Shown: positions 1-7,150 of the stretch, one piece after another
Numbering within the stretch: position 1 is the first letter of the stretch
How the letters are laid out: each line of letters begins with the position of its first letter
Source: Loigolactobacillus backii
GTDB taxonomy: Bacteria; Bacillota; Bacilli; Lactobacillales; Lactobacillaceae
Direction: 5' to 3'
Assembly: GCF_003946275.1 (NCBI RefSeq)
Contig: NZ_RHNQ01000014.1
Location: forward strand, 1-43,901
DNA: 43,901 nt
Notes under the pieces: model-generated
Told to the model about the DNA's origin: nothing
The model's input: the letters and a program-made list of their open reading frames with translations, nothing else
Databases searched by the model: none
Made by a program: the position numbers and the translations under genes

Positions 1-1
1 A

Positions 2-32
2 ACAAAAAGCACATTCACCGAAGTGAATGTGC
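2..32 (-). terminator. Rho-independent terminator
   Basis: A perfect 10-bp stem (9-18 with 23-32) is closed on the minus strand by a UUCG tetraloop and followed by a T-rich run. It is the second of two terminators read by transcription leaving the pyrimidine phosphorylase gene. Confidence 0.75.
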
Positions 33-70
33 CGTTCAAAATCTCCACCAATACGATTTGACAGAGACCC

Positions 71-104
71 AAAAAAACGAGGCTAGGACTTTTGTCCTAG
101 CCTC
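71..104 (-). terminator. Rho-independent terminator of the nucleoside phosphorylase gene
   Basis: A perfect 11-bp stem (79-89 with 94-104) with a 4-base loop is followed on the minus strand by seven T. It lies 37 bp past the stop codon at 142. Its GGAC-TTTT-GTCC core is the same as the end of the dispersed intergenic repeat described elsewhere in this window, so it may derive from that repeat. Confidence 0.9.
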
Positions 105-141
105 ATTGCATTTATTCTTTAGACTATTTTTTAATTATTTA

Positions 142-1446
142 TTATTCCGCAACTACTTGGTGAATTAATTTAGTATCTTTACGCATTTCACCAAGCTCAA
201 TGGCGCCACGAACTTCTTCTTGGGCAGCAACTGAATCAGCATCACTACTGTAAACTGTTGCCAACACTTCGCCGGCCTCTACGGAGTCACCAATCTTTTT
301 CCGTAAAACAATTCCGGCTGCTAAATCTAATTTTTGCTCCGCATTCTTCCGCCCAGCATTTAAGGTTTGAATAGCGTGCCCCATTTGATCAACATCAATG
401 GTACTTACGTAACCTGAGCTGCTGGCCCGAACGTCATTTGTGTAAGCAGACGCAGTCAATTTTTCTGGATGATCGATAACGTCTGGATCGCCACCCTGAC
501 TAACGATTAAATCACGGAACTTAGCAAGAGCTTTCCCAGTTGCCAAGTTACCAATTAAAGCAGCCCGCGTATCTTCGGCGTTGGCCCCGTAACCACCAAG
601 CTGTGCCATGTGCGTTCCTAATTCCAGAACTAATTTACGTAAATCAGTTGGCCCACCATTTTTTAACGTCGCAATAGCTTCCACAACTTCTACGCCGTTA
701 CCAATAGCGTGGCCCAAGGGTTGACTCATATCGGAAACAACGGCCAGTGTTCGCCTACCAACCTCATTACCGACGTTAACCATAAGGTGCGCTAATTGTT
801 CAGCCTGCTCCTCATTCAACAGATCATGCCCGCTACCAGTTTTAATATCTAAAATAACGGCATCTGCACCGGTTGCGATATTCTGACTTAGCGTTGAACA
901 GGCTACCAAGGACGGAATTGCCATCGTATCAGTTTCGTGCCGCAACCGCCGTAACTTCTGTTCGGCCGGTGCCAACTCATCGACTGGGGCAGCGATTGCC
1001 AGACCAATCTCCTTGACGGCCTGGACAAATTCATCCGGCGTTAAATTAACCCGAAAACCAGGAATTGATTCTAATTTGTCTAACGTACCGCCTGAATGAT
1101 TAAACGAGCGCTGACTTAATTTAGCGACGGGAATGCCTAAACTAGCAACTAAGGGCAACAGAACCAAGGATGTTTTGTCCCCTAATCCCCCAGTAGCGTG
1201 TTTGTCCACTTTAATCCCCTGAATAGCAGATAAATCATAGACGCCGCCGGAATACGCTAATCCCATTGTAAAGTCTGTTAACTCAGTTAAATCAGTACTA
1301 TCCTTGAAAGCTAATGTCTCAAGAAAAGCACCCATTTGGGCATCAGTCACACTAGCATCGCCGAGCCCCTTGATTAAAAAGGAGATCTCATCTGCCGAAA
1401 GCGGTTCTCCGTGTCGTTTTTTAGCAATTAATTCTGTCATTTGCAT
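142..1446 (-). CDS. pdp: Pyrimidine-nucleoside phosphorylase family protein, divergent active site
   Basis: The family splits thymidine, deoxyuridine or uridine with phosphate into base plus (deoxy)ribose-1-phosphate, in cytosolic pyrimidine salvage. The 434 residues match the usual length. Visible landmarks are KHATGGLGDKTS (82-93), SGGTLDKLESIPGF (118-131), LAPAEQKL and DIKTGSG (200-206). The start at 1446 is chosen because GGAGG lies 9 nt upstream; a longer open frame to 1560 would give an atypical N-terminus. Numbering runs 2 behind E. coli thymidine phosphorylase, so His85, Arg171 and Ser186 are kept (H83, R169, S184), but Lys190 is Gln188. The SGRGLGH loop reads SQRSFNH and GSGAFM reads GSGHDLL. 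Family membership is firm. Catalytic activity and substrate are not. No deoC, deoD or cdd lies next to it. Confidence 0.85.
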   Translation of the reverse strand: MQMTELIAKKRHGEPLSADEISFLIKGLGDASVTDAQMGAFLETLAFKDSTDLTELTDFTMGLAYSGGVYDLSAIQGIKVDKHATGGLGDKTSLVLLPLVASLGIPVAKLSQRSFNHSGGTLDKLESIPGFRVNLTPDEFVQAVKEIGLAIAAPVDELAPAEQKLRRLRHETDTMAIPSLVACSTLSQNIATGADAVILDIKTGSGHDLLNEEQAEQLAHLMVNVGNEVGRRTLAVVSDMSQPLGHAIGNGVEVVEAIATLKNGGPTDLRKLVLELGTHMAQLGGYGANAEDTRAALIGNLATGKALAKFRDLIVSQGGDPDVIDHPEKLTASAYTNDVRASSSGYVSTIDVDQMGHAIQTLNAGRKNAEQKLDLAAGIVLRKKIGDSVEAGEVLATVYSSDADSVAAQEEVRGAIELGEMRKDTKLIHQVVAE

Positions 1447-1499
1447 TACGAAATACCTCCAGATTAGGTCCATAAACAAAAAGCCGTTACTTATTAAAA

Positions 1500-1529
1500 A
1501 GCATACGGCTTTAACGGGACGCTTGTCAA
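1500..1529 (-). promoter_or_regulatory. Putative sigma-A promoter of pdp
   Basis: On the minus strand TTGACA (1524-1529) is followed after 18 nt by TATGCT (1500-1505), about 54 nt ahead of the chosen start codon. An 8-bp inverted repeat (1480-1487 with 1505-1512) overlaps the -10 region and could be an operator. Confidence 0.5.
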
Positions 1530-1568
1530 ATAAAGCTAGCGTGGTAAGTAGAACGGGCAATGGTATCG

Positions 1569-1738
1569 GAGTGGGACAAAAGTCGGTTTTGAGTTTACTG
1601 CGTAACGTAGGCTAATTCAATAACCGCTCTATGATTATTGAATTAGCTGTAGTTAGGCATGTGAACCCAGACTTTTGGCGCACGTTCTAGAGTAATGCTC
1701 GGAAATAACTAGGGGTTAGGATCTTTGACCCAACCTCA
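1569..1738 (+). repeat. Dispersed intergenic repeat, family A, copy 1
   Basis: It starts with GAGTGGGACAAAAGTC, passes through a TTTACTGCGTAACGTAGG block, a 14-bp hairpin (1610-1648) and a CGTGAACCCAGACTTTTGGC block, and ends with a weakened copy of the GGACTTTTGTCCC end. The same order of blocks occurs in the copy at 4672-4838. There is no reading frame of merit inside it. Confidence 0.85.
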
Positions 1739-2212
1739 ATGGTATTCCCAAGTTTAGATCGTGTTTGGAAAATACCTTATTAGTGTTTACCTGACCAATT
1801 TAGTGTAAACGTGTTGGGAAAAGCAGCTTCCTGCGGTGACCGAGACGAACTTAGTCGAGGAAATACAGTTATGGACTTTATAACTGTGTTCCTTGTTTTT
1901 GCCACAAGAATAGACAACATTCGTAGCATCATGAGTTATTTGCGCTTTTTGCAAATAACTAACCGTAATTGCGAAGTAGTAGTTGAATGGACAACGGATG
2001 AAGCATCAAAATTATTAGCGTTTTGGGCTAATAATCCTCAATTGCGGAATAGTAGCTACAACAGCCAAATCACCTTTTTCAAAGGTGATTCGTCTGTTTA
2101 GGCTGCGACTCGGACTTCGGTTTATCCTAGATCGACATCGTTAGTAATCCTTAATCTAAGTCATGCTTGGAAAGTGCTTTTACTTTTCTTTGCCTGACTA
2201 ATCTATGGAAAC
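1739..2212. repeat. Gene-free degenerate palindromic region
   Basis: There is no credible gene here; the longest frame, ending at 2101, has no ribosome binding site and is built from repeat sequence. A GTGTTTGGAAAATACC block (1761) and a GTGTTGGGAAAAGCAG block (about 1811) are followed by a TTCCTGCGG motif. The same series returns in degenerate form at 2163-2240. A 52-bp segment at 2053-2104 is repeated exactly at 2240-2291 and carries a perfect 10-bp hairpin (AATCACCTTT/AAAGGTGATT). Confidence 0.6.
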
Positions 2213-2323
2213 GTGTTTGGAAAAGCAGATTCCTGCGGTTAGCTACAACAGCCAAATCACCTTTTTCAAAGGTGATTCGTCTGTTTAGGCTAATCCTCAG
2301 AATCTAATCGCTTTTCCAAACAC
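2213..2323. repeat. Palindromic element, family B
   Basis: GTGTTTGGAAAAGC (2213-2226) is matched by its exact reverse complement (2310-2323). AGATT/AATCT and GGTTAGC/GGCTAATC extend the pairing inward around the 52-bp repeat copy at 2240-2291. The whole folds as a branched hairpin of about 110 nt. It ends 5 bp from the stop codon of the small minus-strand gene at 2328. Confidence 0.7.
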
Positions 2324-2327
2324 TCTG

Positions 2328-2570
2328 TTATTTCTTACCGCGACCATAGCGGAAATACAGCCAGGGACCAATTGGTTGAATTAAAGTCACTGGCAACCAA
2401 ACAAATTTATTACCGCGCTTAAAACTTGAACGATGTAAAATACTGCGAATGGCCAGACCTTGCACAATAAGCTCCGCAATGGCCACCGGCACCAAAATTT
2501 GGCGGCGCCGCAATTTGCGGTAGCGTTGTTGTAATTTTTGATCTTTAGCTTTTACCTTCGTATCAGTCAT
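2328..2570 (-). CDS. Small membrane protein, PLDc_N-like
   Basis: This is an 80-residue protein with a very basic N-terminus (KLQQRYRKLRRRQ), two hydrophobic stretches (about 27-45 and 57-75) and a C-terminus containing PIGPWLYFRYGRGKK. The Pro-x-Gly-Pro...GR ending resembles the small PLDc_N or DUF-type two-helix membrane proteins of Firmicutes, whose role is unknown. Several in-frame starts lie close together (GTG at 2582, ATG at 2573 and 2570). The last gives the best spacing from GGGGA. It lies 24 bp downstream of the lipoprotein gene on the same strand, so the two are probably co-transcribed. Confidence 0.65.
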   Translation of the reverse strand: MTDTKVKAKDQKLQQRYRKLRRRQILVPVAIAELIVQGLAIRSILHRSSFKRGNKFVWLPVTLIQPIGPWLYFRYGRGKK

Positions 2571-2594
2571 CATGATCCCCACTTTCCAGTTTCA

Positions 2595-3200
2595 TTATGG
2601 TTTGGCAATTGTTGGTTGTTGACTATTCTGTGTGGCCGTTCGTTTCTGACTGCTAATCGACGCATTATTTGAAGAACGTATGCCTCTGGCCGTGGAGCGG
2701 ACAGTTGTGTAGTAAGTTTGATTAATCGATTTTTTAGCAAGCAATTTTCGAATAGCCGCATTCGAACCAACAAAATTACCGTTATCACTTAATGAACGTG
2801 CCTGTGCCAATTCATGCTGATAATTCTTTTGTTGCTTGATAACTGTTGGTAGCTTAGCTCGCAGTGTCTTTGCTTGCTTAACTAACGTTGAATTGCCATG
2901 TTCAGTTGCTGCCACTTGTTGTAATTTTTCTTTAGCAGCGGACTTTTTGGCCTGCTGAACGTCCGTATCGGCGGTGCGCATTAACTTAACCTGTTTTAAT
3001 GAAGTTTGTGCCGTCTGATCCGATTTTTTAGCAGTTAACGCCTTATTATATTGTGCTTGTGCCGTTGAATAGTTTCCTTTATCAACCGCCGATTTTGCTT
3101 GTGTCATTGCATCTTGGTAATCACTATTCGCTTGGCTACTACAACTTGCTAGTAATAAGCCGCTACCTAAAATCAATAACACGGAGACCAATTTTTTCAC
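2595..3200 (-). CDS. Lipoprotein with TPR-like or coiled-coil region
   Basis: This is a 201-residue predicted lipoprotein. A KK-initiated hydrophobic signal ends in the lipobox LLASC, so it should be anchored to the outer face of the membrane through that cysteine. The mature part is rich in Ala, Gln and Lys. It has a helical segment, SDYQDAMTQAKSAVDKGNYS, that looks like one tetratricopeptide-like unit, and a second similar segment near the C-terminus (ARSLSDNGNFVGSNAAIRKLL). The GTG at 3200 is the start because GAGGG lies 9 nt upstream and the signal begins there; the open frame itself runs 18 bp further. Function is unknown. Confidence 0.75.
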   Translation of the reverse strand: MKKLVSVLLILGSGLLLASCSSQANSDYQDAMTQAKSAVDKGNYSTAQAQYNKALTAKKSDQTAQTSLKQVKLMRTADTDVQQAKKSAAKEKLQQVAATEHGNSTLVKQAKTLRAKLPTVIKQQKNYQHELAQARSLSDNGNFVGSNAAIRKLLAKKSINQTYYTTVRSTARGIRSSNNASISSQKRTATQNSQQPTIAKP

Positions 3201-3376
3201 GGGAAAACACCCTCTCAAACCCGTTAATTAATTTGATTACAATAATTTTTTAACCAGTTACACTAAAAAGCCATGTGCTTCTTGAATACTTTCTCGTCAA
3301 AGTATACCATGTTTACGGTTACTTTTCCTGCACTAGTATATTTTAGAATTAAAAACACTTCATTAACTGCTTACAC

Positions 3377-3405
3377 TTACTACTTTTCAGAAAGTGGCGT
3401 ATACT
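3377..3405 (+). promoter_or_regulatory. Possible promoter of cfa
   Basis: TATACT (3400-3405) lies 41 nt before the cfa start, with only a weak TTACTA box 17 nt upstream. A second TATACT lies at 3412. The site is offered on position and the -10 match alone. Confidence 0.35.
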
Positions 3406-3445
3406 GTCTTTTATACTTACATTGCGAGAGGAAGGATTTTGGCAC

Positions 3446-4660
3446 ATGCTTGAAAAGACTTTTTATAAAACACTCTTCAGTCACTCATTTAATATTCCAG
3501 TTAAAGTAAATTATTGGGACGGCAAGAGTGTTGTTTACGGTGAAGGCGAGCCAGAAGTCACCATCACATTTCACGAAGTAATTCCAATGAAAGAGATTCT
3601 AAACAATGCTTCATTGGCACTTGGCGAAGGTTACATGGACGGTAAGATTGAAATTGATGGTGGACCTTACAGTATTCAAAAACTATTAACGGCGGCATAC
3701 GAGAGCGCTGGCAGCTTTATGCGTAATTCAAAATACATTCGTTTCCTACCTAAACAGTCCCACACTGAAAAACACAGTAAAGAGGACGTTCAAAGTCATT
3801 ATGACGTTGGGAATGACTTTTACCAGTTATGGTTAGACTCAACAATGACTTATTCGTGTGCTTACTTCCAATCACCAAAGGATACGTTGGAGCAGGCTCA
3901 AATGAATAAGGTTCGCCATATTCTAAATAAGCTGGATCCACAATCTGGACGAACCTTGCTTGATATTGGCTGTGGTTGGGGAACCTTGATGCTAACAGCT
4001 GCAAAAGAATATGGTCTCCACGTTACTGGGATTACTTTGAGCCAAGAACAATACAATTACGTTCAACAACAAATTAACGATCAAGGACTACAGGATGTCG
4101 CCGATATTCAGCTGACCGACTACCGCGAATTAAAACACGAACCATTTGATTACGTTACTTCAGTTGGTATGTTTGAACACGTTGGCAAAGAAAATCTTGA
4201 ATTATACTTCAAGACGGTTAGCAAATACATGAAGGACGATGGCGTGGCTTTGATTCACGGCATTACGCGGCAACAAGGTGGCGCAACCAATGCTTGGTTA
4301 ACTAAGTACATTTTCCCAGGTGGTTATGTCCCTGGTTTAACTGAAAATATGCAGCACATTATCGACGCTAAGTTACAAATTGATGACGTTGAGCCTTTAC
4401 GACGTCACTACCAGCACACGCTTGAAATTTGGGATAAGAATTTTAATGACCATTTGGATGAAGTTACCAAGCTTGAAGGTGAACGGTTTACTCGCATGTG
4501 GGACCTCTACTTACAGGCCGCCGCTGCTTCATTTGAGTCTGGCAACATTGACGTTATTCAATTCTTAATCTCTAAGGGTGCCTCCGGTAAATTTATGCCA
4601 ATGACCCGCGATTACATTTACGCTAAAGAATTGGCTAAAGAGTCTGCAACTAACGATTAA
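3446..4660 (+). CDS. cfa: Cyclopropane-fatty-acyl-phospholipid synthase
   Basis: The enzyme transfers a methylene group from S-adenosylmethionine to cis double bonds of unsaturated acyl chains in membrane phospholipids, a typical late-growth and acid-stress change in lactobacilli. The protein has 404 residues, usual for this family. [10 protein letters not shown] (117-126) is the family signature. The SAM-binding loop is [10 protein letters not shown] (171-180), and [12 protein letters not shown] and HGITR follow. The ATG at 3446 follows an AGAGGAAGG ribosome binding site; a TTG 24 bp earlier would place that site inside the gene. It is transcribed alone, diverging from the lipoprotein gene, and a family A repeat follows its stop. 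Confidence 0.95.
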   Translation: MLEKTFYKTLFSHSFNIPVKVNYWDGKSVVYGEGEPEVTITFHEVIPMKEILNNASLALGEGYMDGKIEIDGGPYSIQKLLTAAYESAGSFMRNSKYIRFLPKQSHTEKHSKEDVQSHYDVGNDFYQLWLDSTMTYSCAYFQSPKDTLEQAQMNKVRHILNKLDPQSGRTLLDIGCGWGTLMLTAAKEYGLHVTGITLSQEQYNYVQQQINDQGLQDVADIQLTDYRELKHEPFDYVTSVGMFEHVGKENLELYFKTVSKYMKDDGVALIHGITRQQGGATNAWLTKYIFPGGYVPGLTENMQHIIDAKLQIDDVEPLRRHYQHTLEIWDKNFNDHLDEVTKLEGERFTRMWDLYLQAAAASFESGNIDVIQFLISKGASGKFMPMTRDYIYAKELAKESATND

Positions 4661-4671
4661 TTACTTTAAGG

Positions 4672-4838
4672 GAGTGGGACAAAAGTCCTTTTTGGATTTA
4701 CTGCGTAACGTAGGCTAATCGAATAACCATAGTACGGTTATTTGATTAGCCGTAGTTAGGCACGTGAACCCAGACTTTTGGCGCACGTTCTAGGGTAATG
4801 TTCAGAAACAATGAGAGGCCAGGACTTTTGTCCCAGCT
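4672..4838 (+). repeat. Dispersed intergenic repeat, family A, copy 2 (best preserved)
   Basis: The two ends are perfect 13-bp inverted repeats, GGGACAAAAGTCC at about 4677 and GGACTTTTGTCCC near 4830. The centre is a 16-bp hairpin (4713-4728 with 4736-4751, one G-T pair). The 3' end, followed by TTTTTG, can form an imperfect terminator for cfa. Confidence 0.9.
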
Positions 4839-4902
4839 TCTTTTTGTTTGCATTAAAATATCATCATATTTTAATTTTCTCATTTTTAATCTAAAATAGC
4901 TA

Positions 4903-4931
4903 TTGACATCCATCAAAATCAGCCTTATAGT
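4903..4931 (+). promoter_or_regulatory. Sigma-A promoter of the T-box leader
   Basis: A consensus TTGACA (4903-4908) is followed after 17 nt by TATAGT (4926-4931). Transcription would begin near 4938, giving a leader of about 410 nt before the hydratase start codon. Confidence 0.8.
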
Positions 4932-4937
4932 AACACC

Positions 4938-5241
4938 ATATTAGAAATAGATGAGATATAAATAGACATTGATGAGGAAAAGTAATTGATTGTCGTTGAG
5001 TCAGCGAGTTTCGTTAGGTGCAAGGAAACATCACGACAATTTTTGAAAATCACCTTGGAGTTATGACGCGAAGCTTAAAGTAACCGTCATTGGTAGCAAC
5101 CATTATTTTGCTAGCGTATCGAATAATTCTGATTATTATTCCGTACGTGATGAGTTATGTTATGTGAGTAACATAAAAATTTGGGTGGTAACGCGATTAA
5201 TCGTCCCGTAAAGTAGATTTTCTACTTTGCGGGATTTTTTT
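4938..5241 (+). ncRNA. T-box riboswitch, best-fit specifier AUC (Ile)
   Basis: The T-box core GGGTGGTAACGCG (5183-5195) is followed by a strong terminator (stem 5204-5216 with 5222-5234, then six or more T). Stem I can be drawn: GAGG (4974-4977) pairs with CCTT (5053-5056), and ATTGTCGT (4989-4996) pairs with ACGACAAT (5033-5040). The loop between them has AGTA (4981-4984) facing GAAA (5045-5048). The triplet after GAAA is AUC (5049-5051), followed by the usual purine, which argues for isoleucine tRNA. AAU read directly after GAA is the less likely alternative. When uncharged tRNA binds, antitermination should turn on the downstream gene. Confidence 0.93.
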
Positions 5242-5349
5242 ATTGAAATGCACTATACGTATACTTAATATTACCCGCTTTTAAACACACTCACTTTATT
5301 GTTGAACAGTCTCACCTATTTCTAAAAACTATTTGAGGAGCTGATTTTT

Positions 5350-6150
5350 ATGTCAGAAAAGAATGTACTTGCTACAAAGAACGCCACTGAAGAAGAAGTT
5401 GCTAATGATCTGTACCAAGCCTTGGTGACCAAACGGCCATTAACTGCAACTGACTACGAGGAAAAAGTTGCTAATTTTGATACTGCCTATCGTGTTCAAC
5501 GTGCTTTTACCGAACTTAAAAATGAAGCTGTTGGCGGCTATAAAGTCAGCCTAACCTCCGAAGAAACCCAAAAAATGTTTGACTCTGATTCACCATTTTA
5601 TGGCGCTGAAACAACCAGTGCCTGGCTCAAAAATTACGCGACAGTTAAACTCAGTGATTTAATGGATCCCCTACTTGAAGTTGAAATGGTCTTCACCGCA
5701 AAAGAAGCACTTTTAGCAACGGATTCATTGGCCGAACTGCTCAGCAAAGTTGAGGTCTCGGCCGGCGTTGAGCTGCCTGACTCACGGTTCAAAGATTGGT
5801 TCCCTAGCCTTTCGAAATACTTAGTTGTTGCCGATGGTGCCGTTGGTGGCCGGGTAGTTTACACAAAACCAACGACTGCCAAGGTTGCCGTTAACGACTT
5901 GGCCGGTGTTGATTGCACCTTATCCCTTGACGGAAAACAACTCGGCACTGGTAAATCCTCTGAGGTTCTCGGAAATCCGCTCAACTCATTACAATGGCTA
6001 GTTAAAAAATTAGCCGAACAAGGTGTTGACTACCCTAAAGGTACTAAAGTTTCCAGTGGCACTTTCCTTCTCCCACCACATTTACAAACGGGCCATTACG
6101 TTGCACACTTCAGCAAATATTTTGAAGATGTTGAATTAGACGTTAAATAA
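5350..6150 (+). CDS. 2-keto-4-pentenoate hydratase/FAH-fold family enzyme
   Basis: This 266-residue protein has the FAH-type fold of MhpD-like 2-hydroxypenta-2,4-dienoate hydratases and 4-oxalocrotonate decarboxylases. The divalent-metal ligands of that family appear as E110 and E112 in LLEVEM and E141 in AGVELPDSR. GGYKVSLTS (62-70) fits the conserved lysine segment. GAGGAG sits 8 nt before the ATG. It is the only gene behind the T-box, so its expression should rise when the cognate amino acid (probably Ile) runs short. No other aromatic meta-cleavage gene is present, so the true substrate is probably not an aromatic degradation product. It could be a keto acid connected with branched-chain amino acids, which is inference. 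Confidence 0.8.
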   Translation: MSEKNVLATKNATEEEVANDLYQALVTKRPLTATDYEEKVANFDTAYRVQRAFTELKNEAVGGYKVSLTSEETQKMFDSDSPFYGAETTSAWLKNYATVKLSDLMDPLLEVEMVFTAKEALLATDSLAELLSKVEVSAGVELPDSRFKDWFPSLSKYLVVADGAVGGRVVYTKPTTAKVAVNDLAGVDCTLSLDGKQLGTGKSSEVLGNPLNSLQWLVKKLAEQGVDYPKGTKVSSGTFLLPPHLQTGHYVAHFSKYFEDVELDVK

Positions 6151-6177
6151 TTAGAGCGTGTTTGAAAAAAGAGACAA

Positions 6178-6226
6178 AATAAGCTCCAAGCCTTCAGAAA
6201 AATAGCTGAAGGGCTTGAAGCTTATT
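6178..6226. terminator. Bidirectional terminator between hydratase and racD
   Basis: AATAAGCTCCAAGCC and its near-complement form a stem of about 20 bp around a 7-nt loop. A T-rich tract follows on the minus strand and a weaker one on the plus strand. It separates two convergent genes. Confidence 0.8.
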
Positions 6227-6238
6227 TATTCGGTTAAT

Positions 6239-6964
6239 TTATTTTGCCTGTCGTTCTTGCCGTAATTTTAGAGCCAACTCCAGTGTCCGATCCGCAATTG
6301 TCGACTGAGAGTCAACAACTGGGTAATTATGATCCGGCGCCTTTTCTTCGGCCAATGATAACTCAGTGCAACCTAAAATAATGGCGTCAACCTTCATATC
6401 CTGAACCATATCAGCCAAAATTGTGTGGTAAAGTGTGGCGTCAACGTGGCCTTGTTCCTCTTTAATGGAGGTATAAATCAAGTCGTTGATTTTCTGCTGA
6501 ATTGCAGGTGTTGGATCAACTTCCGTGTAGCCAGCCTTTTTAATTATTGGTTGGTAAACGCCACTCGCGACAGTTCCTTGAGTCGCCGCCAAACCAATTC
6601 GTTTGGCCGTCGGAAATTTATGCTTGATTTCCTTAACCGTTTCTTCAGGCATATTTAAAAATGGCACGTCACTAGCTGCATTTAGCTCATCGTAAAAATA
6701 GTGGGCCGTATTACAGACCATTACCATGAAATCAGGCTTTAATGAATTTTGTTGTTCCACATCTTCTAGTAAAGTCGGCAAAAAATTCGTTTTGCTATGA
6801 TCTAATAGATAAGTTGTCCGGTCCGGTACAGTCGCGTGATTGACCAAAATATAGTTTAAATAATCTTGATCATTTTTGGCCGGCGTTCGTTGATTTAAAA
6901 TTCGAATAAAACTATCCGTCGCCATTGTGCCCATTCCACCTAAAATCGAGAAAAATTGTTGCAT
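6239..6964 (-). CDS. racD: Aspartate racemase
   Basis: A cofactor-independent Asp/Glu racemase of 241 residues, interconverting L- and D-aspartate. The two catalytic cysteines lie in VCNTAHYF (C84) and LGCTELSL (C199). The N-terminal SILGGMGTMATDSF and the NHATVPDRT segment match aspartate rather than glutamate racemases. AGGAGG sits 8 nt before the ATG. It is the last of three same-strand genes after murE and a D-aspartate ligase, and its product D-Asp is the substrate of that ligase. In Lactococcus lactis and Enterococcus faecium the racemase and ligase genes are likewise adjacent. The 186-bp gap to the ligase gene leaves room for a separate promoter. Confidence 0.93.
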   Translation of the reverse strand: MQQFFSILGGMGTMATDSFIRILNQRTPAKNDQDYLNYILVNHATVPDRTTYLLDHSKTNFLPTLLEDVEQQNSLKPDFMVMVCNTAHYFYDELNAASDVPFLNMPEETVKEIKHKFPTAKRIGLAATQGTVASGVYQPIIKKAGYTEVDPTPAIQQKINDLIYTSIKEEQGHVDATLYHTILADMVQDMKVDAIILGCTELSLAEEKAPDHNYPVVDSQSTIADRTLELALKLRQERQAK

Positions 6965-7105
6965 CCTACCAACCTCCTAAAAATGCGAGCATAAGGTTAA
7001 AACGATGAACTACATGCGAATACTTATAAAAGCGTTCCAGTCACGAGCGTTGTTCACTAAATGAAATTAAGCACGGAAAGATACTTTTTCAAGCACCTCT
7101 AACCC

Positions 7106-7139
7106 AAATTGGTTAGAAAAATACTACCATAACCAATTT
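7106..7139 (-). other. Intercistronic inverted repeat between aslA and racD
   Basis: A perfect 10-bp inverted repeat (7106-7115 with 7130-7139) lies 12 bp past the ligase stop codon. No T tract follows, so it looks more like a processing or stability hairpin, or a weak terminator that sets a lower racD level. Confidence 0.45.
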
Positions 7140-7150
7140 TCAAAGTCAGC

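Noticed and set aside
1569-1738. Family A repeat considered as an insertion sequence
   Set aside because: About 165 bp with no transposase frame and no clear target-site duplication; at most a non-autonomous element.
1811-2101. 96-codon plus-strand frame
   Set aside because: No ribosome binding site; it ends inside the exact 52-bp repeat and its DNA is made of palindromic repeat blocks.
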